Notes under the pieces: generated by a model | Seen by the model: only the letters and a program-made list of their open reading frames with translations | What the model was told of the DNA's origin: nothing | Databases searched by the model: none | Shown: positions 1-7,778 of the stretch, in pieces | Numbering within the stretch: position 1 is the first letter of the stretch | Layout of the letters: each line of letters begins with the position of its first letter | Source of the DNA: CAVSUR01 sp052143655 | GTDB lineage: Bacteria > Actinomycetota > Actinomycetes > Streptosporangiales > Streptosporangiaceae | Assembly: GCA_052143655.1 (NCBI GenBank) | Contig: JBKQSL010000205.1 | Coordinates: 1-31,293 of the forward strand | Reading direction: 5' to 3' | Length of the DNA: 31,293 bases | Translations under genes and position numbers: made by a program

Positions 1-2831
1 CCCGAATCGGTCACCGTGAACGACACCGAGCTCGGCACCACCGGCTCGGAGAACGTCGCCGTCGGATCAGTCGACACCGGATTACTCGACGACCCCGGAT
101 ACGGAGTCGAGCTCGTCACCGTCGGCGCCGAGCCGCCCGAGCCCGTCGTCGTGAAGATGACGTCCACGGCATAGCTCGCACCGTTGTAGCTCGACGTGGG
201 GAACCCGGGCCCGCCCGCGTTGTAAACGCCGTTCCCTTCGCCGGGGATTGCATAGTTTGATTTCGGCGCGGTCAGCGGCGGGTTATTCAGCGGCCAGTCG
301 AAGAGATCCTCATCGAAGGCGTAATGACCCTCCGGGTCATAATAGGACACCACGTAGGTCGTATTCGCGTTTACCTGGACCGGGCTGGCGAAGAGCATCG
401 ACTGCCAGCCGCTGGATGTCTCGTTGGTGAAGGTCCCGGTGGCCAGCAGGGTACCCGAAGAGGTCCACAGCGAGCCGGTGTGGGTTCCGCCGTTCCCGGC
501 GCCCTTGTAGAAGCGGACGCCGTCCACGTAGCCGTTCACGCCTGACTGGAACTTCATGCCCAGTTCGGCGGAACCGGAGTCGTCCGCGGACGTGATAGTC
601 GGCGTGTAGTCGGTCGCGAACAGGCCGCACGGGCAGTTGACGTTCACCGACACGCCGGCCCCGGGAGTCTCCGTATTCCCGCTGTCATCGGTCGCCCTCG
701 ACAGCAGTTGCACCGTCCCCGCGCCGGCCACCGGCCAGGTGTAGCTCCACGTCACGGAGGTGGCGGCGTCGGACATGGTGGTGACCGGGTGCCAGGTGCT
801 GCCGCCATCGGTGGACACCTCGACGCCTGCGACCACGCCGCCGCCCGAGTCGGTGGCCGTGCCACTGATGGTGACGGTGCTGCCGTTGCTGAACGTCGCG
901 CCTGGTGACGGCGATGTAATAGTTGATGTCGGTGGGGTCGTATCCGTCGAGGCTGCTGCGGCGACAAGACCGGATTGAAGCGTGGCCGGCTGGGCGTGCA
1001 TATCGGCCAGTAGGTTGACCGTGGCCTGCTGCATGACCGGATCCGGCGGGTTCTGGGCATCGCCGTCGTGATCGGAGTCCAGCCCCCAGGCCCACTGGAC
1101 GGCACCCGCATCGAATACCAGCGCGCCGCTGGAGGCCTTGTAGAGCGTCATGCTGTTGCAGGCTTGACCAGGCCCCACATCCGATCTTATGTCCAGCAGC
1201 AACTGCGAGACGTCCTCGCACGTCTTGGACAAGTCGATCTCACCGGCTGGCTGGAACCCGTTGTCCACCGGCTCGTCCCACTCATAGCCGAGCGTCTCAT
1301 CGGGCATCGTATATGTCTGCCCGGGTTGCAGATTCGCTACCGCAGTATCTTTCCAGATGCCTAGCTTGGAATAGGCGTACGGGACCGTATCGGCATATGA
1401 ACAGCAGTTGACCATCCACAGCTGTCCGGTGAGCGAATTCTCCGGGTGGCCCCCGTCAGCGGGCGGGCTGAACCGTGGATCTCGCCAGTTCCCGGTCCAG
1501 GTGGGCGGGTCGGCAGGATCAGTCTGGGCGCTATCCACACTTTCCTTGTACGTGATGAGCGTGCGGTCAGGCTCATTGTTGTACTGACTCGGCGCCCAGC
1601 GAGTCTTCCACCACAAGTTATTTCCGGAGAAGAACGCCAGGCTGACCCCCGCGTCCCGGGCCGCCGTGACGTTAGCCCGATCCCCGGCGTCCCAGTACTC
1701 CGAATGCCCTACCGTCATGAAAACATCGTGCTGTTCGAGCATGGCCGCGGCGCCGGAAGCGGCGACATCAGACTGGCCGACGTAGCTGACATTATAACCA
1801 TTCTTTTCCAGGAACCGTATCATCGGGTACTCATCACTGAAAAAGAATGTACGCCCGTACGGGTCATCTGAGTCAAAGCGGGTAGCCCAGGGGCGGTTAT
1901 AGCTGACCTGCTCGGCACGCCCGGGGTCAAGCGAGCTGCTCTCAGTGTCCGTGGCGTTGCCCGAGTACAGGCTGTAGCCACCCCAGTTGTTATAAGCCTG
2001 CCAGGTCTCGTCATTCGTCATGAAGACGACGTCGGAGGTGCTGGCATTGTTGGTGACGACGAAAGGAATCTGGCTTTCGTCTGTGGTGCCGTCCGTCCTG
2101 TAAATGTGCGCGAAATACACCCCTGAAACGGCCGTGGACGGAACGTTCCAGGTAGCCGATACTCCCCAGTTGCCGCAGTCGACCAGCCCGGTGGCGGTAT
2201 TGGTATTGCAGGCCGGCTGGTTCTGGGATATGGAAATATTCGGCGTGATGCTGGCGATCAGCCGCGCGCCGTCACCGCCGTAGTAGCCCATGCGGTAAAT
2301 ATCGATAGCATAGGAGGTAGCCGGCGATTCGATCTTGAAATTGATGGACTGCCCGACGTTGACGCTGTACGGGTCGGCGAAACCCTGGATGGTCGAACCC
2401 TCACCAGGACTGACATCCCACTGCGACTGGGGAGTGCCGGGCAGTTCGTTCTCGCACACAATCGGGTTCGCGCACGAAGCCGGGTCGGCGGACGCCGCGC
2501 TTATGCTGGCCGCCTTTTTCGGCGCCGCGGCCGACGGCTGGCTGGCAGGTGCAGGCGATGAGGCCGAGGATACGGGCGTAGCAGATGGCGACGAACTCGT
2601 GCTGCGCGACGGAGCAGCCGACGCCGAACTGGCAGGCAGGGCCGCCGTTCCGGTTGCCACGAGCCGGGGCGCAACGGCGGGCGCCGCGCCCGCCGTTGTG
2701 AGCCCGGCGAAAGCGGCCAGCAGCGCCACTGCAGGCACCGCCGCGAGCCGCATCATCTTTCCCCTGGCGCGGGGCAATACGGCGGCAAGGCGTGCCGTGA
2801 TTCTCTCGCCTGTTCGCTTGGTCCTGCTCAT
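1..2831 (-). CDS. Secreted multidomain protein with N,N-dimethylformamidase beta-like and DUF4082 domains (C-terminus off window)
   Basis: The frame is open for 943 codons from ATG 2831 to the left edge, so the C-terminus is missing. A basic n-region and an Ala/Leu core (about residues 26-54) form a signal peptide, followed by a Ser/Ala/Pro linker (55-110). Residues about 115-620 resemble the N,N-dimethylformamidase beta-subunit-like domain of large actinobacterial secreted proteins, including the GHSEYW motif at 375-380 and nearby SGNNLWWKTRW. An Ig-like segment follows (about 632-720, STDGGSTW), then a DUF4082-type domain (about 731-880, GMKFQSGVNGYVDGVRFYKG) and the start of an SbsA-type Ig domain (about 890 onward, TFSEPVV). 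Family knowledge suggests an extracellular, probably carbohydrate-related surface protein; amidase activity is not shown. GGAG sits only 3 nt before ATG 2831. A second start at 2756 (MMRLAAVP, after AGGGG) would give a more compact signal peptide. Domain calls are from memory of families, not a search. Confidence 0.85.
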   Translation of the reverse strand, partial: MSRTKRTGERITARLAAVLPRARGKMMRLAAVPAVALLAAFAGLTTAGAAPAVAPRLVATGTAALPASSASAAPSRSTSSSPSATPVSSASSPAPASQPSAAAPKKAASISAASADPASCANPIVCENELPGTPQSQWDVSPGEGSTIQGFADPYSVNVGQSINFKIESPATSYAIDIYRMGYYGGDGARLIASITPNISISQNQPACNTNTATGLVDCGNWGVSATWNVPSTAVSGVYFAHIYRTDGTTDESQIPFVVTNNASTSDVVFMTNDETWQAYNNWGGYSLYSGNATDTESSSLDPGRAEQVSYNRPWATRFDSDDPYGRTFFFSDEYPMIRFLEKNGYNVSYVGQSDVAASGAAAMLEQHDVFMTVGHSEYWDAGDRANVTAARDAGVSLAFFSGNNLWWKTRWAPSQYNNEPDRTLITYKESVDSAQTDPADPPTWTGNWRDPRFSPPADGGHPENSLTGQLWMVNCCSYADTVPYAYSKLGIWKDTAVANLQPGQTYTMPDETLGYEWDEPVDNGFQPAGEIDLSKTCEDVSQLLLDIRSDVGPGQACNSMTLYKASSGALVFDAGAVQWAWGLDSDHDGDAQNPPDPVMQQATVNLLADMHAQPATLQSGLVAAAASTDTTPPTSTITSPSPGATFSNGSTVTISGTATDSGGGVVAGVEVSTDGGSTWHPVTTMSDAATSVTWSYTWPVAGAGTVQLLSRATDDSGNTETPGAGVSVNVNCPCGLFATDYTPTITSADDSGSAELGMKFQSGVNGYVDGVRFYKGAGNGGTHTGSLWTSSGTLLATGTFTNETSSGWQSMLFASPVQVNANTTYVVSYYDPEGHYAFDEDLFDWPLNNPPLTAPKSNYAIPGEGNGVYNAGGPGFPTSSYNGASYAVDVIFTTTGSGGSAPTVTSSTPYPGSSSNPVSTDPTATFSEPVVPSSVSFTVTDS

Positions 2832-3003
2832 GGTCTCCGGTCTTCCAGTCTTTCGGCGACAGCACGATGAGGGATGCTCCGCGCGGGCCTGATGCACCGG
2901 GCCTGCATCAGGCAAGGTTTCCTGCCGCCAAGCGAGCGGCTAGGCTGTGCTGCCCCGGCGTCGTGGGTCTTCGCTGGCTCCACCTGGAGCTGCCCTGGCC
3001 TGA

Positions 3004-3606
3004 TCATTGCCGGTCCGGCGACGCAGTCAGGCGTCCGTCTATTTCGCTGTATATCTGGCCAGTCTGGCGGCAGCGCCATCGGCTGCCACCGTCGGATATC
3101 AGGCGCTGGCCATCGCGGCCGACCCATCCGATCTGCCGTGCCGGAACCCCGGCGACTAGGGCATGGTCAGGCACGTCATGCGTCACCACCGCACCGGCGG
3201 CGACCATTGCCCAGCGCCCGATAACGCAGCCCGCTACCACCACGGTGCGGGCCCCGAGCGAGGCCCCGGTCCGGACCTGCACCCCAGTTGGGTTCCAGTC
3301 CCCCGGCCGCTTGAGCTCTCCCGAACCGTCGACCGACCGGGGGAACCGGTCATTGGTCAGCACTGCCGCGGGGCCGATGAACACGTCGTCGCCGAGCCTG
3401 GCCGGCTCGTATACCAGCGCGTAGTTCTGCAGCTTGACGTTGTTGCCGATCACCACGCCCGGGCCGACGTATGCCCCTCTGCCGACGATGCACCCGCCGC
3501 CCAGCCGGGCATGTTCTCGTATCTGCGCAAGGTGCCATACGACCGTGCCCGGTCCGAGCGCAGCACGCTCGTCCACGTCGGCGGTCAGCCGGACGTCGGG
3601 TTTCAT
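3004..3606 (-). CDS. Hexapeptide-repeat sugar N-acyltransferase (FdtC/WbpD-like)
   Basis: This 200-residue protein is built almost entirely of left-handed beta-helix hexapeptide repeats (for example GPGVVIGNNVKL, LGDDVFIGPAAVL, IGRWAMVAAGAVV). The segment NYALVYEPARLGDDVFIGP followed by TNDRFPRS is the signature of acyltransferases acting on nucleotide-linked amino sugars (FdtC, QdtC and WbpD types), which transfer an acetyl group from acetyl-CoA. The C-terminus ends in the family's usual GVPAR..GWV tail. ATG 3606 was chosen because GGAG lies 9 nt upstream; an in-frame start at 3654 adds 16 residues without family similarity. It sits upstream of the large secreted protein on the same strand. 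No aminotransferase that would make its substrate is visible in the window, so the acceptor sugar is unknown. Confidence 0.87.
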   Translation of the reverse strand: MKPDVRLTADVDERAALGPGTVVWHLAQIREHARLGGGCIVGRGAYVGPGVVIGNNVKLQNYALVYEPARLGDDVFIGPAAVLTNDRFPRSVDGSGELKRPGDWNPTGVQVRTGASLGARTVVVAGCVIGRWAMVAAGAVVTHDVPDHALVAGVPARQIGWVGRDGQRLISDGGSRWRCRQTGQIYSEIDGRLTASPDRQ

Positions 3607-3653
3607 TGCAATGCTCCTGCCTTCAGGCAACGAACGCGGGCCACGACCGGCCA

Positions 3654-4415
3654 CTAGCGGCGGGCTGCAAGGTGAACCAGGACCGTTGCCAGGTAAAGCT
3701 CCCGTGAGCCGACGGCGAACAACGTCATCGACTTCCGGATCAGTGATGAATTCTCATCGGTCCTGAGATCCTCATCTCCGTAGGGATGCACCGCGATGGC
3801 GGAAGTGCAATCCGCGGCGCCCCTGGCCAGCGTGCCAAGAGCAGTGCCGTAGCGCCCCTGCAGCGTGCCGTCGGGGATCTGGGGACCCGCTTTTGCGCTG
3901 GCCACGGCCGCCTTGAGAGCGGCGCAGGCAAACTTCATCGGGGAGTAGAACTGCTGCACCGCATCTTGCGTCGCGTCGCCAAGTTCATTCGATACGGCAG
4001 CGAGCGCTTTCCCGCCCGCTTTCGCATCCCAGGCTCGCAGCTCCGGCGCCAACGGCCGGGGCAGATGCATGGCGGCCATGGCGCCCTCGGGGGTCCGGGC
4101 CAGCCTGCCCGCCGAGACGGGCACCCGATGGCTGGGAGCGGCGTCCAGGCGTCCGGCCGGGCCGGCCGGGCCGGAGCTGGCCGGACGCGAGCTGGCCGCA
4201 GAAGCCGACCGGGCGGCCGCCGCAGCTGCGCCGTGATCGCTTGCTGCACGCGGCGGACTGCTCTGGGTAACGACGGCGAGAGTGATGGCAATGCAACCGC
4301 CGAGAGCGGCCACTGCCACGGCAAGAACTCGCCACTGCCGCCATGCCGCCGCCAGATGGCCCCGTATGACTGCGGGCCTTGCCGGCGGTTCGCCTTGCGT
4401 TGCCGGGCTCGCCAT
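3654..4415 (-). CDS. Single-span membrane protein of unknown function
   Basis: About 253 residues. The N-terminus is cytoplasmic and basic, then a single hydrophobic segment (WRVLAVAVAALGGCIAITLAVV) is followed by an Ala/Ser/Pro-rich linker of about 60 residues and a helical, soluble C-terminal domain rich in Ala and Leu (PELRAWDAKAGGKALAAV to VLVHLAARR). This predicts a membrane-anchored extracytoplasmic domain. I do not recognise the family. The start is uncertain: GGGGAGGG lies directly before tandem ATGs at 4418 and 4415, and 4415 gives the better 4-nt spacing. The frame is open to 4580 but has no ribosome binding site there. It lies 94 bp downstream of the lipoprotein gene on the same strand; the two C-terminal domains share a loose pattern (see findings). 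Confidence 0.7.
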   Translation of the reverse strand: MASPATQGEPPARPAVIRGHLAAAWRQWRVLAVAVAALGGCIAITLAVVTQSSPPRAASDHGAAAAAARSASAASSRPASSGPAGPAGRLDAAPSHRVPVSAGRLARTPEGAMAAMHLPRPLAPELRAWDAKAGGKALAAVSNELGDATQDAVQQFYSPMKFACAALKAAVASAKAGPQIPDGTLQGRYGTALGTLARGAADCTSAIAVHPYGDEDLRTDENSSLIRKSMTLFAVGSRELYLATVLVHLAARR

Positions 4416-4509
4416 CATCCCTCCCCAAGTCCCCTTGCACGTACGACGCATCAGCACATAATTCGGTTTACGTCGCGCTGGCGGGTGATGCTCAGATAAT
4501 GCGTCACTG

Positions 4510-4992
4510 CTAAGACTCGCTGCCTTGCGGGGTAGTGTGCGATAGTTCAGCGCGGAGCTTGCGCCCCAGGGTTGGCACAATCTTCATCGCCAGTTCATCC
4601 GATTTACGCCCGGCCGCTGAGTTGGTGCCGCTTTCCACTGCACTGATATGCATCAGCAGGGCGGTCCAGTAACCTTTCGGATCGGCACATGGCGGTATCG
4701 GGCTGCGGGCGGCGCTCGCGATCGCCGCTCGCTCCCTGCGTACAATGACGAGATCCTGGCCAGCGCTGGACGATCCCAGTTCCGCCAGACTGGCGGCGAA
4801 CTTCCGGGCGGGCCCGAGCCGCCAGGCGCGATAGAGCCGGGGGCAGCTGACACGAGCGGCGGGGCTGGCCGAGGTCGACGGAGCCGGGGTCTGGCTGGCA
4901 GGGTGCGTTGCCGAGGCCGTGGGAGCCTGGCTGCACGCGCTCAGCACGGCCACGGCAGCGACCGCTGCGGCGCCTAGTCTGACAGGCTTCAC
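4510..4992 (-). CDS. Small lipoprotein of unknown function
   Basis: 160 residues with a typical lipoprotein signal: basic start (MKPVRLG), hydrophobic core and lipobox LSAC with the modified Cys at residue 20. A Ser/Thr/Pro/Ala linker (about 21-47) leads to a helical domain (about 48-155) containing two Cys (SCPRLYRAW, PPCADPKGYW) that could form a disulfide. The start is GTG 4992 with GAGGAG 6 nt upstream, which is strong evidence that the gene is real. It is the first gene of a minus-strand group continuing to the membrane protein at 3654-4415. Its upstream region runs straight into the transposase remnant at 5075, so its native promoter may have been displaced. No function can be assigned. 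Confidence 0.8.
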   Translation of the reverse strand: MKPVRLGAAAVAAVAVLSACSQAPTASATHPASQTPAPSTSASPAARVSCPRLYRAWRLGPARKFAASLAELGSSSAGQDLVIVRRERAAIASAARSPIPPCADPKGYWTALLMHISAVESGTNSAAGRKSDELAMKIVPTLGRKLRAELSHTTPQGSES

Positions 4993-5017
4993 CCTTTGCT
5001 CCTCATCGAGTAGTTAG

Positions 5018-5031
5018 CAGACACATGTCTG
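5018..5031. other. Inverted repeat upstream of the lipoprotein gene
   Basis: CAGACA and TGTCTG form a perfect 6-bp inverted repeat with a 2-nt centre, 26 to 39 bp upstream of the GTG at 4992. The core ACATGTCTG recurs at 21566-21574, in the same position relative to another minus-strand gene and to the second transposase remnant. It could be an operator or an IS-associated flank; the evidence is positional only. Confidence 0.3.
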
Positions 5032-5074
5032 GTTGATAGACGCATGGGCGTACTCGCCGGTTGTCCGCGGGCTC

Positions 5075-5905
5075 GATAATTCCTGAAGTTTCGTAGCTAT
5101 GCTGCGGCTGCGTCCCAGGCCGAGAGCACGGCGTGGATTTGCTCGCCGGTCGGCTGAGCTGGACGACTGCCCGAAAACCGGGCGGCGATCAGGGTGCGGC
5201 GTAGCTTGATGAGCATGTCCTCGAAGGCAGGCTTCGGTCTTGGTCCGGTACCACGGCTGGCTGGCGCGGCGGTCGTCGATGTCGGCTGGGTCGTGGCGCG
5301 GGTGTGCCAGGACCCGTACCACCGGCATGTGACCTCGGCGACGTGCCTGACCTGCGGCCGGCCGTAGGCCGTGACGGTCATCGTGTCCCAGGACGCGGTG
5401 GCCGCGATGTCGCCGGCGGTGCCGAGCCGGTCCCCTTTGGCGCGGGGCCGGCCGCGGCGGCCGGTGCGCGGCGGCGCCGCTCACCGACGGGAGCTGCCGT
5501 CATGCTGCCAGCCCGCGCCGCGCACCTTGCGCCCGCAGCGGCGGAACACCGAGTCATCGACCGCCACCTCCAGGTCAGCGCCGGGCGGCACCACCAGCAG
5601 CACCGCCAGTTGCGCAACCGCCAGGCCGAGCTGGTCAAGCTCCCAGCGGGCGCAGGCGAAGAAGTAGTGCGCCCGGTCGTGCGGCCAGGCGTGCTGCAGG
5701 CAGCCGCCCGGCAGCATGCCCGCCACAGTGCGGCGGCGCACCCGCCCGGCAAGCCCGGCGACCAGGCCGCAGAACGCGGCGAACCCCGGCGCGGTGAAGC
5801 ACGGCCGCAGTTCACCGAGCAGGCACAGCAGCGAAGCAGACAGGTTCAGGGGCGGAAGCATCGGCCGCCAGCCGCCATCAAAAGTGTGAAACTTCAGATA
5901 ATTCT
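5075..5905. mobile_element. Decayed insertion sequence, IS701-like, with remnant inverted ends
   Basis: A transposase pseudogene (5097-5861, minus strand) is bracketed by CTGAAGTTTC at 5083-5092 and its exact inverse complement GAAACTTCAG at 5888-5897. Both are followed outward by AT-rich sequence (GATAATTC and GAATTAT), consistent with eroded terminal inverted repeats. At about 0.83 kb it is shorter than a full IS701-type element because of internal deletions. No target-site duplication could be identified with confidence. The boundaries are approximate. Confidence 0.65.
5097..5861 (-). pseudogene. IS701-like DDE transposase remnant, deleted and frameshifted
   Basis: Three collinear pieces of one transposase family are present. 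The first (5484-5861) reads MLPPLNLSASLLCLLGELRP to VDDSVFRRCGRKVRGAGWQHDGS, which includes the first catalytic Asp of the DDE fold, then stops at 5481. After a frame change, a middle piece continues GRRGRPRAKGDRLGT to EVTCRWYGSWHTR. A final piece reads PADIDDRR, then LIKLRRTLIAARFS to the stop at 5097. The segments that should carry the second Asp and the Glu are missing, so the protein cannot be active. The other transposase remnant, at 21.6-22.4 kb, is a related but distinct family member on the same strand. Confidence 0.8.
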
Positions 5906-6108
5906 GTCCGGTCGGTAACGTCGCGTTGCCAGGCCGGGGGCCCGTACCATGGCTAGGGCGTCGGCGAGGCCGCCGTCGCGGCATGCGGTTACCGACCAGT
6001 AGGGGCTGGCGGCCGCTGCATGCTGCGCTCAGCGCGAGGTGCTCGGACCGCTAGAACCCCGCTGGTAACCTGCCTGCCCGTTCGCAGGGCTTCATCAGGA
6101 GCAAATCC

Positions 6109-7332
6109 ATGGACGTTCCGCACGCGTCAATATCCATCATATGCGTCTTCAATGACCTGGCGGTCCGGCAGGCATGCCTGGATCGTTCGCTACAGGCGCT
6201 CGCGCATGAGGCTAATAATGTCGAATACCTGCCTATCGATAATTCCGGCAGTAAATACGCTAGCGCGGGCGCAGCACTGAACCACGGCGCGCAGCTGGCC
6301 AAGAACGATGTTCTCGTATTCGCGCATCAGGATGTTTATTTGCATTCTCTTGTCAAGCTGAAGGAAGCGGCCGGCCAGCTGGCATCCGGAAACTTCGGCG
6401 TGCTGGGGGCGGTCGGCGTGCGACATGACGGCCGGATAGCCGGGAGAATCAGGGATCGCGTCGTACTGCTCGGCGATGCAGTTACGTCCCCTACCGAAGT
6501 TGACAGCGTAGACGAGGTCCTGTTCCTGGCCGCCCGGGACCGACTGCTCGCCGATCCGCTCACCGAGTCGCCCGACCTGGCATGGCACGCCTACGCTGTT
6601 GAGTACGGGCTGCGAGTCCGGAGGAGGGGCGCCAGAACCGGGGTCACGGACATTCCGCTGACCCACAATAGTCTTACCATTAATCTTGACCGGCTGGATG
6701 CAGCGCATCGCGAGATCGCATCGCGATACGGTGAGATCCTTCCCGTCCGCACTACCTGCGGACCCATCTCAGAGCAGAGAATCTCGGCCGGAAAATCGCC
6801 ATTCCTTGCCTCTCAGCGCTGGCGGTACCGGTGGCTGACCGAATCCATTGTCTTGCGCCGGGGCGCCAGGGCCTTCGGCCGCTGTCCTTGCGTGCTTATC
6901 GATATACGCAGGGCCGTGGATGACATCATACAAATAGCGCCGGACCGTGAGCTTTACATCGTCAACTGCTGCCCGGACAGCACCCCATTGGGCGGGCCGC
7001 CGACGCTGAGACTGAAGCGGCGCGACGGGAAGATCGCCATATCGTGCGCAGATGCCCCGGCGATCCCGGCGACCCTGGCCGCTCAGCCGCCCGGCTCATG
7101 GACGCTTCTCACGAATCTTACGGAAGCCGACCTCAGAGCCATCAGTCATCAGCTGACCGCGGCCGAAATCATCTTGGGATTTCACACGGGAATCGGGTTC
7201 TGGCTGCTGGCAGGGGCGGCGGCCGGGGCACTGCCGACATCATGGCGCTCGGGGAAAGCCGCTCCGGTCGGATCGCGGATCCTGGCCGGCCGGCGGATGG
7301 CAATCTCTCCGGCAGCAGGATTAGTCATCTGA
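6109..7332 (+). CDS. GT-A-fold glycosyltransferase (family-2-like) of the polysaccharide locus
   Basis: 407 residues. The N-terminal third has the layout of the glycosyltransferase-like family related to GT2: a beta-strand start (ISIICVFND), IDNSGSKYASAGAALNHG (about 43-60) and the metal/nucleotide site HQDVY (73-77), followed by the GVLGAVGVRHDGRIAG segment. It probably transfers a sugar from a nucleotide donor to the lipid-linked repeat unit at the inner membrane face. The C-terminal ~170 residues are not recognised. ATG 6109 has AGGAG 7 nt upstream. Codon use includes noticeably more A/T-ending codons than the sigma-factor region to the right. It is the first plus-strand gene after the IS remnant, followed by a 446-bp gap before the flippase gene. 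Donor and linkage cannot be predicted. Confidence 0.8.
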   Translation: MDVPHASISIICVFNDLAVRQACLDRSLQALAHEANNVEYLPIDNSGSKYASAGAALNHGAQLAKNDVLVFAHQDVYLHSLVKLKEAAGQLASGNFGVLGAVGVRHDGRIAGRIRDRVVLLGDAVTSPTEVDSVDEVLFLAARDRLLADPLTESPDLAWHAYAVEYGLRVRRRGARTGVTDIPLTHNSLTINLDRLDAAHREIASRYGEILPVRTTCGPISEQRISAGKSPFLASQRWRYRWLTESIVLRRGARAFGRCPCVLIDIRRAVDDIIQIAPDRELYIVNCCPDSTPLGGPPTLRLKRRDGKIAISCADAPAIPATLAAQPPGSWTLLTNLTEADLRAISHQLTAAEIILGFHTGIGFWLLAGAAAGALPTSWRSGKAAPVGSRILAGRRMAISPAAGLVI

Positions 7333-7778
7333 GCACGGAAAACATGAGCGGCAGGGAGGCCGCGGAGGCCTCTGGCCATGTGACCCGGCGCCGCGAGAAT
7401 CCGGTTCCCGATGTCCAGGCGCGTAAGTATACGGTACTTTGCACCCGTTGCCAAGTAGATCGGATGATTTATCACTACCTAGCCGCCAGTGCGTCATACT
7501 TGCTAAAGGCGGTACCCTTAACTTTGCTGCGGTATATAGCTTGCGCACCGTGATGAGATATAACGTGCGTGATGAGATAAGACATAGTGCGATCGGAGCG
7601 AACGGACCTGTCTCCTTCGAAGCGACAGTGCGCGTGGCTACCTCCGGGCACCCAGGCCAGTGCAGGGAGAGCACGAACGGGCTGCGGCCCGGCCCGGCAA
7701 CCTCGGCAGCCACGGCAGCGCCGCTGGCCGCCGACTGTGCGCCGACCGCCGCGGCCCGTGATGCGGGCTCTCTGACGT
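7333..7778. other. Gene-free stretch between glycosyltransferase and flippase, with a direct repeat
   Basis: No convincing gene is seen here; the open frames that cross it lack homology and ribosome sites. A small GC hairpin (AGGCC/GGCCT, around 7356-7370) follows the glycosyltransferase stop. The middle is AT-richer, and GTGATGAGATA occurs twice, at 7550-7560 and 7569-7579, 19 bp apart, a little under two helical turns. It lies 200 bp upstream of the flippase start and may hold that gene's control region. Confidence 0.4.
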
